The notes under the pieces were generated by a model. It did no database searches. It was not told the DNA's origin and saw nothing but the letters and a program-made list of their open reading frames with translations. From Methylolobus aquaticus (GTDB lineage Bacteria; Pseudomonadota; Gammaproteobacteria; Methylococcales; Methylococcaceae), in contig SEYW01000009.1 in the NCBI GenBank assembly GCA_004168015.1, positions 1 to 64,000 of the forward strand: a DNA stretch of 64,000 nucleotides, in the 5' to 3' direction. Position numbers and translations under genes: made by a program. Positions 19,397 through 29,315 of the stretch are shown piece after piece. Positions within the stretch are counted from its first letter, which is position 1; every line of letters begins with the position of its first letter.

Positions 19397-20749
19397 ATGT
19401 TCGCGGTGACTCCAGCGCCAGAGACGGGTCTCGGCCAGTGGTCCGGCGCCTGTCTCGCTGCCGGGGCAGGTGTGCGGATCCAGGGTGTATCGGCTCCGGA
19501 TCGCTGGGCACCGGCCCCGCTGTGTCGCGCCATGGTGGTCGCGCTGCTGGCGATGCTGGTGGCCTGCCACGACAATGCAGGTGATCGCCCCGAACTCACC
19601 TGGTGGGTTTTCGACGAGCCCTCCGGCGCGTTCCGCGCCGCCGCCGCCAACTGCTCGGAGCGTGCCGCTGGCCGCTACACTCTCCGGGTCGAGCCTCTGC
19701 CCGCCGATGCCGATCAGCAACGCGAGCAACTGGTCCGACGACTGGCCGCGCGCGATACATCCATCGACCTCATCGGTATGGATGTCATCTGGACCGCGGA
19801 GTTTGCCGCCGCCGGCTGGCTGTTGCCCTGGGATGCCGCGGCCGCGACGCGACTCGCCGTGGGACGCTTGCCCATTACCGTCGAAAGCATCCGTTATGGT
19901 GGCCGGGCTTGGGGTGCACCGTTTACCTCCAATGCGCAGCTGCTCTGGTACCGCATGGACCGGGTCCGCTCACCCCCGACCACCTGGGACGAACTGCTCG
20001 GGACGGCGGAAGCGGCTGGGGGGGCGGGCAGCGTGCAGCTACAAGGCCAGCGCTACGAGGGGCTGACGGTCTTCTTCATTGCCTTGCTGGCCTCCGCCGG
20101 GGGGGCGGTGCTGGACGAGGCAGTACAGGGCGTGGCCCTGCCGGAGGGCCCGACCCGCGAGACGCTCGCGCTGATGAGGCGTATCGCCACCTCGCCGGCG
20201 GCCGATCCTTCCCTCGACGTAATGATGGAAGATCAGACGCGTCTCGCCTTTGAAACCGGCCGGCCCTGGTTCATGCTCAACTATCCGTTCGTCTGGCCGA
20301 GCGCCCTGAGCCATGCGCCCGCCGTAGCCAGGCAGATGGCGTTCGCTCCGTGGCCGGGGTTCGACCGTACTAGGCCCGGGCGGGTCGCGCTGGGCGGGCT
20401 CAATCTCGCGGTCGGAGCGTACACGCGCCATCCCGCCGTTGCCTTCGAGGCCGCAGAGTGTCTGACCTCCGCCCCGCACCAACTGCTGGCGGCGGTTCAA
20501 GGCGGATTGCCGCCAACCCTGGAAGATCTCTATGATCTGGCCGAGGTGCGGCGACGCCTGCCGTTCGCCGACGTGCTGCGCGATGCGCTTCACCGCGCTG
20601 TCTTGCGGCCGCCGACACCGCTGTATCACGATGTGTCGCTGGCCATTAGCCGGACCTTGCATCCGATGCGAGCGATCGACCCGCAGCGCGACGTGCAGCG
20701 GTTGCGCCGCGCCGTGACGCGGGCGTTGCGCTCGGAGGGCCTGCTATGA
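19397..20749 (+). CDS. ABC sugar-importer solute-binding lipoprotein
   Basis: Extracellular solute-binding protein of family 1. A lipobox LVAC follows a hydrophobic stretch (VVALLAML), so the mature protein is probably a lipoprotein. Motifs include DLIGMDVIWTAEFAAAGWL and MLNYPFVWP, like maltose/trehalose-binding relatives. The start is uncertain: ATG 19397, GTG 19472 (a good signal-peptide length) or ATG 19532 (very short n-region) are all in frame, and none has a clear ribosome-binding site. It is first of a four-gene importer and overlaps the next gene by 4 bp. Confidence 0.85.
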   Translation: MFAVTPAPETGLGQWSGACLAAGAGVRIQGVSAPDRWAPAPLCRAMVVALLAMLVACHDNAGDRPELTWWVFDEPSGAFRAAAANCSERAAGRYTLRVEPLPADADQQREQLVRRLAARDTSIDLIGMDVIWTAEFAAAGWLLPWDAAAATRLAVGRLPITVESIRYGGRAWGAPFTSNAQLLWYRMDRVRSPPTTWDELLGTAEAAGGAGSVQLQGQRYEGLTVFFIALLASAGGAVLDEAVQGVALPEGPTRETLALMRRIATSPAADPSLDVMMEDQTRLAFETGRPWFMLNYPFVWPSALSHAPAVARQMAFAPWPGFDRTRPGRVALGGLNLAVGAYTRHPAVAFEAAECLTSAPHQLLAAVQGGLPPTLEDLYDLAEVRRRLPFADVLRDALHRAVLRPPTPLYHDVSLAISRTLHPMRAIDPQRDVQRLRRAVTRALRSEGLL

Positions 20750-21615
20750 CCGAGAGAGGGCGCGCCGAGCGTCGCCTGGGCTGGTGGCTGTCGGCACCGG
20801 CACTGGTCGCGATGGCGCTGGTCACGGTGTATCCCATCGCCTACGCGTTCTGGTTATCGCTGTTTCGTCACGATCTGCGATTCCCGGAGCAGCGTGGCTT
20901 CGTGGGTTGGGCGAACTATGCCAGCGTGTTGAGTTCGCCGGTGTGGTGGCAGGCGCTGACCAACACCTTGCTGATCACGGCCGCCTCGGTCGCGGTCGAG
21001 CTGGTACTCGGATTCGCGATGGCCCTGCTGATGCACCGTGCAACGGTAGGCCGGCGGACCGTGCGGGCGTCGATACTGGTGCCTTACGCGATCATTACCG
21101 TGGTCGCGGCGCTGGCCTGGAAGTTCGCCTTCGATCCCACGACGGGCTTCGTCAACGCCTTGTTGGGTTTGCAGCAGTCCTGGTTGACCGAGCGCTGGTC
21201 GGCTTTTCTCGTGATAATCGCCACCGAGATCTGGAAGACCACACCGTTCATGGCGCTATTGTTGCTGGCGGGTTTGACGTTGATCCCGGAGGATCTGCAA
21301 CGGGCTGCGCGAGTCGACGGTGCGTCGGCCTGGCAGCGCTTGCGCCGTATCACGCTGCCGTTGATGAAGCCGACGATAGCGGTAGCGGTTTTATTCCGGA
21401 CCCTCGATGCGGTGCGCATCTTTGATACGGTTTATGTGCAGACCCGGGGCGGGCAGAATACCGAGACCCTTTCCCTGGTTGCATACGACACCCTGATCGT
21501 CCGGCTGAACCTGGGGCTGGGTTCGGCCGTTGCGGCATTGATCTTTGTGGTCGTGGCCCTGATCGCCTGGGGGTTCCTCCGCAGTTTCGGCGTGTCCCTC
21601 GAGGAATCGCGATGA
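20746..21615 (+). CDS. ABC sugar-importer permease (MalF/UgpA type)
   Basis: Membrane permease of 289 residues with about six spans. The EAA loop that contacts the ATPase is [22 protein letters not shown] overlap with the binding-protein gene upstream and a second ATGA overlap with the next permease show tight translational coupling. The N-terminus [26 protein letters not shown] is characteristic. Substrate is likely a disaccharide or related polyol, by family only. Confidence 0.92.
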   Translation: MTERGRAERRLGWWLSAPALVAMALVTVYPIAYAFWLSLFRHDLRFPEQRGFVGWANYASVLSSPVWWQALTNTLLITAASVAVELVLGFAMALLMHRATVGRRTVRASILVPYAIITVVAALAWKFAFDPTTGFVNALLGLQQSWLTERWSAFLVIIATEIWKTTPFMALLLLAGLTLIPEDLQRAARVDGASAWQRLRRITLPLMKPTIAVAVLFRTLDAVRIFDTVYVQTRGGQNTETLSLVAYDTLIVRLNLGLGSAVAALIFVVVALIAWGFLRSFGVSLEESR

Positions 21616-22454
21616 CCGGAAGGACGTCGGCCCGACGTCTCGGAATGCTGGGGGAGTCCGCGGCGATGCTGGCCGTGGTCGCCTACGCACTGGCGCCGCT
21701 TGCGTGGATCGTTTCGCTGTCGCTGAAGCGCCCCGGCGATCTGAACGACGGACGCTTCCTTCCCCAAGCCGTAACCCTCGAGAATTACCGGGCGGTCTTC
21801 AACGATGTCCAGTTCCCGGCGGCTTTATGGAACTCGATCGGTATTGCATCGATGGCAACAGTGGTGTCGGTCGTGCCGGCGGCGTTTGCCGCCTACGCCA
21901 TCGTGCGCCTGTCGTTCCCCGGTCGTCGGCTGTTGTTGGCCGGCGCCCTGGCTATCGCCATGTTTCCACCGGCGGCGATTGTCGGTCCGCTGTTCAACTT
22001 GTGGCGCGCGCTCGGTTTGTTCGACACGTGGCTCGGCCTGGTCCTGCCTTACGTCAGTTTGACGCTGCCGCTGGCCATCTGGACCTTGTCGGCTTATTTC
22101 CGGACGATTCCCAGGGATCTCGACCAGGCGGCGCGGGTGGATGGGGCGACACCCTTCCAGACCCTGCGCTATGTGATCGCGCCGCTAGCCGCGCCGGGGC
22201 TATTCACGGCGGCGATTCTGGTCTTCATCTTCGCCTGGAACGACTTCCTGTTCGCGACCGCGCTGACGTCCACGCGAGCGGCGCGCACGGTGCCCGTCGC
22301 CATCGCGTTCTTCACCGGGAGTTCCCAGTTCGAGCTACCAACGGGAGCCATCGCCGCGGCCTCGGTCGTCGTGACCCTGCCGGTAATCGTGCTGGTCGTA
22401 CTGTGCCAGCGCCATATCGTCTCGGGCCTCACGGCGGGCGCAGTGAAAGGGTGA
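21612..22454 (+). CDS. ABC sugar-importer permease (MalG type)
   Basis: Second permease, 280 residues, about six spans. The EAA loop is [18 protein letters not shown]. Features such as [22 protein letters not shown] and [11 protein letters not shown] are typical of MalG-like proteins. Starts inside the 3' end of the preceding permease gene (ATGA overlap). Together with 20746-21615 it should form the transmembrane heterodimer of the importer. Confidence 0.92.
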   Translation: MTGRTSARRLGMLGESAAMLAVVAYALAPLAWIVSLSLKRPGDLNDGRFLPQAVTLENYRAVFNDVQFPAALWNSIGIASMATVVSVVPAAFAAYAIVRLSFPGRRLLLAGALAIAMFPPAAIVGPLFNLWRALGLFDTWLGLVLPYVSLTLPLAIWTLSAYFRTIPRDLDQAARVDGATPFQTLRYVIAPLAAPGLFTAAILVFIFAWNDFLFATALTSTRAARTVPVAIAFFTGSSQFELPTGAIAAASVVVTLPVIVLVVLCQRHIVSGLTAGAVKG

Positions 22455-22460
22455 ACGGCC

Positions 22461-23639
22461 TTGGCCACGATCGAATTGGAAAACGTCAGCAAAGGTTTCC
22501 GCGGCGGTACGCCAGTCCTCGATGACATCACCCTCACGATCGAGGATGGCGAGTTCTTCATCCTGGTCGGACCCTCCGGGTGTGGCAAGTCGACGCTGCT
22601 CAATGCCATCGTCGGCCTGGAGCAACTGAGCGCCGGCGAGATCCGGGTGGATGGGCAGCGCGTCGATCACCTCGATCCGAAGGACCGGGACATGGCGATG
22701 GTTTTCCAGAGCTACGCGCTCTATCCCCACATGACCGTCCGGGAGAACATCGCGTTTCCGCTGCGGCTGGCCGGCCTGCGGAAGGCCGAGATTGCGAGCC
22801 GCGTAGCCGCGGCGGCCGAGATGCTCGAACTTGCGGCGATACTGGACCGAAAGCCGGCCCGGCTCTCGGGCGGACAGCGGCAACGGGTGGCGATGGGGCG
22901 GGCGCTGGTCCGAAAGCCCAAGGCCTTCTTGCTCGATGAGCCTCTCTCCAACCTCGACGCGCGGCTGCGCGTGCAGACGCGCAGCGAACTGGCGCGTCTG
23001 CAGCAGCGGCTGGGTGCGACGATGATTTACGTCACCCACGATCAGACCGAAGCAATGACTTTGGGGCATCGCGTGGCCATACTGAACGGCGGGCGCATCC
23101 AGCAGGTCGGGGCACCGCGAGAACTCTACCGGAATCCATCGAATCTGTTCGTCGCCGGGTTCCTGGGCAGTCCGGGCATGAACCTGATTCCGGCACGGAT
23201 CGATGGCGCAGGCCTGGTACTGCCGATCGGCACGATTGACTGGAAGAGCCTGCCGCCGGGATTCGCAGGCCGAAAGCAAGCCGTGTTGGTGGGTATTCGC
23301 CCGGAGCATTTTCATCGCGCCCGAACGGACGAGTCACCTCCGCATGCGCTCAGGGTGGAGGCCCGGGCAGAATGGGTCGAGTGGCTCGGAGCGGAAACCT
23401 TCGTGCAACTCGGGCCGCAGGTCTTCGATCTACCGGCCGGGCCGGGCGGTGTCGGAGAACTGGCGGCGGGGCAGTCATCGACGGTAACGTCGGCAGCGCC
23501 CATCGTCGCTCGGCTCGATGGCACAGAGCAAGTCGCTGTCGGCAGTCCGGTGCGGCTCTGGGTCGATGCGGAGGACATATACTTGTTCGATGCGAACTCC
23601 GGGATAACCCTGTCGCCGTCACCGAGCCAAAGAACGTAG
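22461..23639 (+). CDS. ABC sugar-importer ATPase (MalK/UgpC type)
   Basis: Cytoplasmic ATPase of 392 residues. Walker [10 protein letters not shown], signature [15 protein letters not shown] and Walker [13 protein letters not shown] are intact; a C-terminal TOBE-type regulatory domain follows (about 235-390). The family N-terminus [13 protein letters not shown] begins at a TTG codon (22461), so a TTG start is proposed; no ATG fits. It ends the importer operon, 7 bp after the permease gene, and a treS remnant lies just beyond, hinting that the imported sugar was trehalose-related. Confidence 0.9.
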   Translation: MATIELENVSKGFRGGTPVLDDITLTIEDGEFFILVGPSGCGKSTLLNAIVGLEQLSAGEIRVDGQRVDHLDPKDRDMAMVFQSYALYPHMTVRENIAFPLRLAGLRKAEIASRVAAAAEMLELAAILDRKPARLSGGQRQRVAMGRALVRKPKAFLLDEPLSNLDARLRVQTRSELARLQQRLGATMIYVTHDQTEAMTLGHRVAILNGGRIQQVGAPRELYRNPSNLFVAGFLGSPGMNLIPARIDGAGLVLPIGTIDWKSLPPGFAGRKQAVLVGIRPEHFHRARTDESPPHALRVEARAEWVEWLGAETFVQLGPQVFDLPAGPGGVGELAAGQSSTVTSAAPIVARLDGTEQVAVGSPVRLWVDAEDIYLFDANSGITLSPSPSQRT

Positions 23640-23668
23640 CCTATTTCTGCCACCGTTGCTAATCACAC

Positions 23669-23853
23669 GAGCCCAAGCTGAATTACGGCAATCCGGCCGT
23701 TCACGACGCAATTTGGAGGTTCTGGATCTTGGGATGGGACTCGGTGTCGATGGCCTTCGTCTGGACGCCATCCCCTATTTGTACGAGCGCGAGGAGACAT
23801 CGTGCGAGAACCTTGCGGAAATCCATGCCTTTTCAGAAGATTGCCCGCTTTGA
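23669..23853 (+). pseudogene. treS: Remnant of trehalose synthase (treS)
   Basis: Two frames together read like a piece of TreS, the enzyme interconverting maltose and trehalose. One frame has [19 protein letters not shown] (from 23669); the next, after a frameshift near 23730, has [18 protein letters not shown] then [11 protein letters not shown], ending in a stop at 23853. These match the catalytic-Asp region of GH13 TreS as I know it. Only about 60 codons survive out of more than 500, so the gene is dead. Confidence 0.78.
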
Positions 23854-23891
23854 TCACCACATCCTGTTGGCGAAAGCGAACCATTGGCCGG

Positions 23892-24390
23892 AAGATGCGG
23901 CTGCCTATTTTGGCGATGGTGACGAATGTCACAGGAATTTCCACCGCGGCGGGAATGGTGGTGGCGCTTGCCATCCGCGACGAGGCGGGCGAGGTGCTAG
24001 GACAGAAACTGGAAGCGATCGGCTTCGGTTTCCTAGTCCCGATTTTTTTCATCTCGGTCGGCATGCCGTTCGACCTTACGGCACTGTGGTCCGGGCCCTC
24101 GGCGCCCGTTCAAGTGATGATTCTGCTGAGCGTGTTCATTTTGGTGCGTGGCGTGCCGCTGGTGGCGTACCCGGGGGGTGTTGCAGGCTGGGGAGAGACT
24201 GCCGTTTGTCCTGTATTCAGCGACGGGGTTACCACTGATCGTTATGAACTCCGAGATTGGTGTCTCGTCCGGAGTGATGAGCGCGGATCGGGCCGCGGTG
24301 TTGGTCGGTGCCGCGATGATCTCGGTGCTGTTATTTCCCGCCCTGGTGGCACGATCGGAACGCACGACATCGGGTGGTTCCGGGGCGTGA
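23892..24390 (+). pseudogene. 3' remnant of a CPA2-type antiporter gene
   Basis: The frame from about 23892 gives AGMVVALAIRDEAGEVLGQ, FLVPIFFISVGMPFDL and VRGVPLVAY, typical of the last third of Na+/H+ antiporters. Near 24170 the frame is lost; removing one C from the CCC before the G-run restores it, giving VAYRGVLQAGERLPFVLYS and a normal C-terminus ending at 24390. The N-terminal two thirds are absent. It is therefore both truncated and frameshifted. Confidence 0.75.
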
Positions 24391-24511
24391 TCATTCCGGC
24401 ATCGTGGCGGGTCGCAAGACACCCGCATGGGGCACGGCACGGAACCGCCGGACGTCGGCGCCTGCCGACCCCGTGTGTGACAGTCGGGGCGGGTAGCAGG
24501 GTCACACACCC

Positions 24512-25495
24512 ATGAAATACGTGGAAGTGGTGCTGGATGACTCGAGCACGCGAACCGTTGCCACGATCGCCGGGAAGGCGAGGGCGGTCGATCTCCGCGT
24601 TGGGCCGGTCGGGCCGGATGGGCTGCGCACGACGCGTCTGTTGGTCGGCGACGATGAACTGCAGTTCGTGCTCGACGCCTTGCAGAGTGCACTGGGGGCC
24701 CAACCGGGTGCACGGATCGTGGTGCTGGCGGTGGAAACCATTCTCCCTCAACCGGATGAGGCAAAACGCAGGAAGGAGGATGCGGCTATCGCGGCGCGTG
24801 AGGCCCTGTACGAATCCGTTGAGCGAAGCGCGCAACTCGACCTGAATTTTCTGATGCTGGTCATCCTGTCGACCGTCGTTGCAGCCATCGGCCTCATCGA
24901 GGACAACGTGGCAGTCGTCATTGGGGCCATGGTGATTGCCCCGTTACTTGGTCCGAACCTGGCATTGAGTCTTGCCACCGCCTTGGGTGACACGGTCCTG
25001 ATGCACAAGGCGGTAAGAACTCTCATCGTGGGGATCGCCGTAGCTGTGGCACTGGCAGCCGGAGTGGGGATGCTATGGCCCGAGCCCACGGCGAGCCGCG
25101 AGTTGTTGTCCAGAACCGAGTCCGGTGTCGACGCGGTAGTCCTCGCACTGGCATCGGGCACTGCGGCCGCGCTGTCATTGACGACTGGCTTGTCAAGCGT
25201 GCTGATGGGCGTCATGGTGGCGGTTGCGTTGCTGCCCCCGGCGGCGACACTCGGTATCATGTTGGGCGATGGCAACCTCGCGGCCGCGATGGGTGCAGGG
25301 TTACTCTTGTTGATCAACATTGTCTGCGTCAACTTGGCGAGCAAGCTGGTCTTCTACCTGAAGGGTATTCATCCGCGCACCTGGGTTGCCAAGGAAAGCG
25401 CCCGCAGGGCGATGCGGGTTTATGTGATTGGCTGGATTGTCACACTCGTTATCCTGGTCATGATCATCCATGCTCGGTCTTCGTTCCGAATGTAG
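24512..25495 (+). CDS. DUF389 (TIGR00341-like) membrane protein
   Basis: A 327-residue protein with a soluble N-terminal domain (about 1-105) and a DUF389 membrane domain of some six to seven spans (LMLVILSTVVAAIGL, AVVIGAMVIAPLLGPNLAL, MVAVALLPPAATLG). The family is widespread but has no agreed function. The start follows GGGTAGCAGGGTCACACACCC without a strong ribosome-binding site. It sits among ion transporters and a diguanylate cyclase. Confidence 0.85.
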   Translation: MKYVEVVLDDSSTRTVATIAGKARAVDLRVGPVGPDGLRTTRLLVGDDELQFVLDALQSALGAQPGARIVVLAVETILPQPDEAKRRKEDAAIAAREALYESVERSAQLDLNFLMLVILSTVVAAIGLIEDNVAVVIGAMVIAPLLGPNLALSLATALGDTVLMHKAVRTLIVGIAVAVALAAGVGMLWPEPTASRELLSRTESGVDAVVLALASGTAAALSLTTGLSSVLMGVMVAVALLPPAATLGIMLGDGNLAAAMGAGLLLLINIVCVNLASKLVFYLKGIHPRTWVAKESARRAMRVYVIGWIVTLVILVMIIHARSSFRM

Positions 25496-25576
25496 GGGTG
25501 CGCGCGACTGTTTGCGGGGTTGACGCAGGCTCTGTCCAGCCTGAGGTCTGGCGCGCAGGGGTCAATCGAGGAGGCC

Positions 25577-26452
25577 ATGCTGGCCCGATGCCTTCAATCG
25601 TTCATGAATCTCGCGCTGAATCTCGATGTGACGCGTCGTTCGGTGTGGTCCCTGTTGGCCATCGCGATGCTCGCGGTCACTGTTTTGCTCGATCTCGTGT
25701 CGGGCGCTGAGTTCACGTTTGCCTTGTTCTACGTGTTTCCGGTACTGCTGTTGGCATGGTCGCAAGGGATCGCGGTGGGCATCCTGGCGGCTCTGGCGGT
25801 CGGTGGCGCCTGGCTTTACGTGGACTACACGGCAGGTCGCCACGCTCTTGCGTCAGGCGCCTACGTCTGGAGTTTTTTCTCACGCTGGGTGTTACTGGCC
25901 TTGCTGGCCATGCTGACGGCTGCCCTAAAGAGTTCGCTCGCCCAGCAGGCGGCGCTGGCACGGACCGACCCGCTGACCGGCCTGCTCAACGGGCGGGCGT
26001 TCCGCCGCGCTGCCGGGCAGGAAATCATTCGTAGCGGGCGGTACCAGCGGCCCTTGACATTCGCCTTTCTGGATCTGGACAACTTCAAGGCTGTCAATGA
26101 CAGCTTCGGGCATCGTTGCGGAGACGAACTCTTGCGCCGGTTCGGGGCGGTCCTGGCCGAAAGCGTGCGGCGCAGCGATCTCATCGGCCGGCTCGGCGGT
26201 GACGAATTCGGGATCGTGTTTTCGGAGTGTGGCCCGGACGAGGCACGTGCCGCCTCGGTCAAGGTCAGGAATGCCGTGTGGAAGGTATGCGCCAGTCAGC
26301 GCGCTGCGGTCGCCGTGAGCGTGGGTGTGGTGACGTACACCGCCCACTCGATGGCGGATTCGGTCGATACCATGATCGAACAAGGTGACCGGCTGATGTA
26401 CGAAGTCAAGAGCGGGGGAAAGGACGGCATCCGCTACCAGGTTGTTTCTTGA
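25577..26452 (+). CDS. Membrane-anchored diguanylate cyclase (GGDEF)
   Basis: Makes cyclic di-GMP at the inner membrane. The ATG at 25577 follows GAGGAGGCC, which decides the start over the longer frame. About four N-terminal membrane spans (to residue 120) lead into a GGDEF domain with intact active site LGGDEF and DLDNFKAVND. The RxxD inhibitory I-site (RRSD) lies five residues before GGDEF, so product inhibition is expected. The input signal is unknown. Confidence 0.92.
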   Translation: MLARCLQSFMNLALNLDVTRRSVWSLLAIAMLAVTVLLDLVSGAEFTFALFYVFPVLLLAWSQGIAVGILAALAVGGAWLYVDYTAGRHALASGAYVWSFFSRWVLLALLAMLTAALKSSLAQQAALARTDPLTGLLNGRAFRRAAGQEIIRSGRYQRPLTFAFLDLDNFKAVNDSFGHRCGDELLRRFGAVLAESVRRSDLIGRLGGDEFGIVFSECGPDEARAASVKVRNAVWKVCASQRAAVAVSVGVVTYTAHSMADSVDTMIEQGDRLMYEVKSGGKDGIRYQVVS

Positions 26453-26615
26453 GTGCTCCGGCAGTCGGAACAACGAGGGGCGGGCGGAGTCTCCGGAATG
26501 GCGTTGGGGCGGTGGGCATCGTACTGACTGCAGCCGATCCGGCGGCGGCAACCGCGGCGCATCGATACCGGTGCCGCTCAGCGCTTCGTGCTCATGTGGC
26601 AACGCAGGAGGCGCT

Positions 26616-27830
26616 ATGGAGGTTCACACCTTCTTTCTGCATCTGATGGTGATACTTATCGCGGCACGGTGCTGCGCGGAACTCGCCGCGTGGTTGCAAA
26701 CCCCGCCCGTCGTGGGTGAGCTCTGCGCCGGCATCGTGCTCGGGCCCAGCGTCCTGGCTTGGCTGCAGCCGGAACCGGTGCTCAGGTTGCTGGCGGAGAT
26801 CGGGATCATCCTGCTGCTGTTCGAAGCCGGTCTCGATACCGACATTCGTCAGTTGGCGCGCGCGGGCGTGAAATCGGCGCTGGTGGCCGGCGCCGGGTTT
26901 GTGCTGCCGTTCGCGCTGGGTTGGGGGCTGTGCGAGCTGGCGTTCGGCCTGCCGCGACTGGTCTCGCTGTTCGTAGGCGGCACGTTGACGGCCACCAGCA
27001 TCGGGATCACCATCCGCGTGCTGACCGACCTCAAGCGCAGGCACCAGCGGGAAGCCCAGATCGTGCTGGGTGCCGCCGTCATCGACGACATTCTGGGGGT
27101 CGTGCTGCTTGCCGTCCTGTACGAGTTTTCCATCGCCGGCGCGGTGCAATGGTCCAACGCCGGCAGGGTCCTGGTGTTCGTCGGCATTTTTTTCGTCCTG
27201 GCCCCGGTCATGGCGAAGTTGCTCGCCTTGCTGGTGCGCCATCTGCATGCGGCATCGCGGACGAAAGGCCTGATCCCGACGGTGATCGTTTCGCTGGTAT
27301 TGTTCTTCGCCTGGCTGGCGCACGAGGTCGGGGCCCCGGAGATGCTCGGCGGATTTGCCGCGGGCCTGGCGCTTTCGCGGCGCTTCTTCCTGCCGCTCGG
27401 CGTTGCATTCCATACCGACAGCGACTTTGCCGAGCGCGTCGAGCAGGACATGCAGCCCATCGTTCAGTTGTTCACGCCGATCTTCTTCGTCATGGTGGGT
27501 TTGTCGTTGGACCTGACCACGGTCGACTGGGACTCGCCGTTCATCTGGATGTTCTCTGCCCTCGTCTTTGCCGTGGCGCTTGCGGGCAAGATGGCCGGAG
27601 CAGCCTTTGCCGGTGAGCGGCCCCTGACGACCCTGGCCATCGGACTGGCGATGGTTCCGCGTGGCGAGGTGGGACTGATCTTCGCTCAGCTGGGCCGCAG
27701 TTCCGGCATCCTGAGCAACGAGATCCATGCGGCGCTGGTCATCGTGATCGCGCTGACCACGCTATTGCCGCCGTTTCTGATGAAGGCGTTCTACGCGCGG
27801 TTCGGACACCGCTTGAGCCGCGGTGGTTAG
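26616..27830 (+). CDS. CPA2-family cation:proton antiporter
   Basis: Inner-membrane antiporter of 404 residues with about twelve spans and no RCK domain. Typical segments: VVGELCAGIVLGPSVL near the N-terminus, GAAVIDDILGVVLLA (the ion-binding DD in mid-protein), PIFFVMVGLSLDL and MVPRGEVGLIFAQLG. The ATG at 26616 is preceded by GGAGGCGCT. It is the second intact CPA2 gene in the window, differing from the RCK-bearing one at 12987. Confidence 0.9.
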   Translation: MEVHTFFLHLMVILIAARCCAELAAWLQTPPVVGELCAGIVLGPSVLAWLQPEPVLRLLAEIGIILLLFEAGLDTDIRQLARAGVKSALVAGAGFVLPFALGWGLCELAFGLPRLVSLFVGGTLTATSIGITIRVLTDLKRRHQREAQIVLGAAVIDDILGVVLLAVLYEFSIAGAVQWSNAGRVLVFVGIFFVLAPVMAKLLALLVRHLHAASRTKGLIPTVIVSLVLFFAWLAHEVGAPEMLGGFAAGLALSRRFFLPLGVAFHTDSDFAERVEQDMQPIVQLFTPIFFVMVGLSLDLTTVDWDSPFIWMFSALVFAVALAGKMAGAAFAGERPLTTLAIGLAMVPRGEVGLIFAQLGRSSGILSNEIHAALVIVIALTTLLPPFLMKAFYARFGHRLSRGG

Positions 27831-27991
27831 ATCACGGCAGGAATGGTGGGCGTGCTTGCCGCAGGGCACGAGAGCGTGAGATCGAGCGGGTGGACGCTTC
27901 GCCGCGCGCTTGGCGACGTTTGCGGCGCGGTTAGACTGAGCGCCGGGGTCGCAAAAACCGACGAAAGGCAAGAAGAAAGCGCTTTGGTGAC

Positions 27992-28082
27992 TGGCGGAGA
28001 GAGAGGGATTCGAACCCTCGATACGGGTTTAGCGTATACACACTTTCCAGGCGTGCGCCTTCAACCACTCGGCCATCTCTCC
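27992..28082 (-). tRNA. tRNA-Ser (anticodon GGA)
   Basis: On the minus strand GGAGAGA pairs with TCTCTCC; the anticodon stem-loop holds CTGGAAA, giving anticodon GGA. There is a long class II variable arm, a GGTTCGAATCC T-loop region and an encoded CCA. The 91-nt length including CCA is normal for tRNA-Ser. Confidence 0.95.
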
Positions 28083-28171
28083 GTAGCCGCACATTCTACC
28101 GTTTCCTGACGGCCTTGTCAGCCGCCCGGAGGGCGGACAATTCGGCCGACCCCGGGGCTAGGGGCCAGTCG

Positions 28172-29299
28172 TTACTGCACCAGCGCGAGCAGCACGCCAG
28201 CGGCGACCGCGGACCCTATCACGCCCGCGACGTTCGGCCCCATGGCATGCATCAGCAAAAAGTTGTGCGGGTTGCTTTCCTGGCCGACCTTGTTGGCGAC
28301 CCGGGCCGACATCGGGACCGCCGAAACACCAGCCGCGCCGATCAGCGGATTGACCTTGTTCTCGCTGAAGCGGTTCATCAGCTTGCCCATCATGACCCCC
28401 GACGCGGTACCGAATGAGAACGCGATGGCTCCCAGCACCAGGATGCCGATCGTTTCGGGGCGCAGGAAGCTCGCGGCGCTCAGTTTCGAGCCAACGGCCA
28501 AGCCAAGGAAGATCGTGACGGTGTTGATCAACTCGTTCTGGGCGGTTTTGCTGAGGCGTTCGACCACACCGCACTCGCGCATCAGATTGCCGAGGCAGAA
28601 CATGCCGATCAGCGGTGCGGCGGAGGGCAGCAGCATCGCGCTGAGGATGAGCAGAACCATCGGGAAGATGACCTTTTCCTGACGGCTGACCAGGCGTAGC
28701 TGCGCCATCTCGATCAGCCGCTCTTCCCGGGTGGTCAGCGCGCGCATGATGGGTGGCTGTATCAAGGGTACCAGCGCCATGTAGGAATAGGCGGCGACGG
28801 CGATGGCCCCGAGCAGTTCAGGCGCCAGTTTCGATGCGACGTAGATTGCCGTCGGGCCATCGGCTCCGCCGATGATCGCGATCGCTGCGGCGTCCTTGAA
28901 CGTGAAGTGCATTCCGGGAATGAGGTTGAGCGCCAGCGCGCCGAACAGCGTGCCGAAGATGCCGAACTGCGCCGCCGCACCCAGCAGCAGCGTCTTCGGA
29001 TTTGCGAGCATCGGACCGAAATCGGTCATGGCCCCGACGCCCATGAAGATCAGTAGCGGAAACACCCCTGATTTAATTCCGAGATACAGGTAGGAAAGCA
29101 GCCCGCCCTCCTCGGCGATGCCCGCCACCGGGATGTTGCTCAGCACGGCCCCGAAGCCGATCGGCAGCAGGAGCAAGGGCTCGAACCCCTTCCGTACGGC
29201 CAGGAAGATCAACAGGAAGCCGACGCTCATCATCACGGCCTGGCCCCACTGGAAATTCGAGATTCCCGTGCTCAGCCAGAGTTGCGATAGTCCTTCCAT
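28172..29299 (-). CDS. oadB: Na+-translocating decarboxylase beta subunit
   Basis: Membrane subunit of oxaloacetate decarboxylase that couples carboxybiotin decarboxylation to Na+ export. It has 375 residues and about nine spans. The Na+-binding motif GGADGPT is present (Asp203 in the enteric enzymes), as is [13 protein letters not shown] [12 protein letters not shown]. It is last in the oadG-oadA-oadB operon, 16 bp after oadA. Confidence 0.93.
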   Translation of the reverse strand: MEGLSQLWLSTGISNFQWGQAVMMSVGFLLIFLAVRKGFEPLLLLPIGFGAVLSNIPVAGIAEEGGLLSYLYLGIKSGVFPLLIFMGVGAMTDFGPMLANPKTLLLGAAAQFGIFGTLFGALALNLIPGMHFTFKDAAAIAIIGGADGPTAIYVASKLAPELLGAIAVAAYSYMALVPLIQPPIMRALTTREERLIEMAQLRLVSRQEKVIFPMVLLILSAMLLPSAAPLIGMFCLGNLMRECGVVERLSKTAQNELINTVTIFLGLAVGSKLSAASFLRPETIGILVLGAIAFSFGTASGVMMGKLMNRFSENKVNPLIGAAGVSAVPMSARVANKVGQESNPHNFLLMHAMGPNVAGVIGSAVAAGVLLALVQ

Positions 29300-29315
29300 C
29301 GGTGTGTGTTCCGCG

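Noticed and set aside
16438..19650. 1070-codon open frame antisense to the P-type ATPase
   Set aside because: It is a shadow of a GC-rich gene; its translation is Arg/Gly/His/Gln-rich without family motifs, whereas the plus frame has all P-type ATPase motifs.
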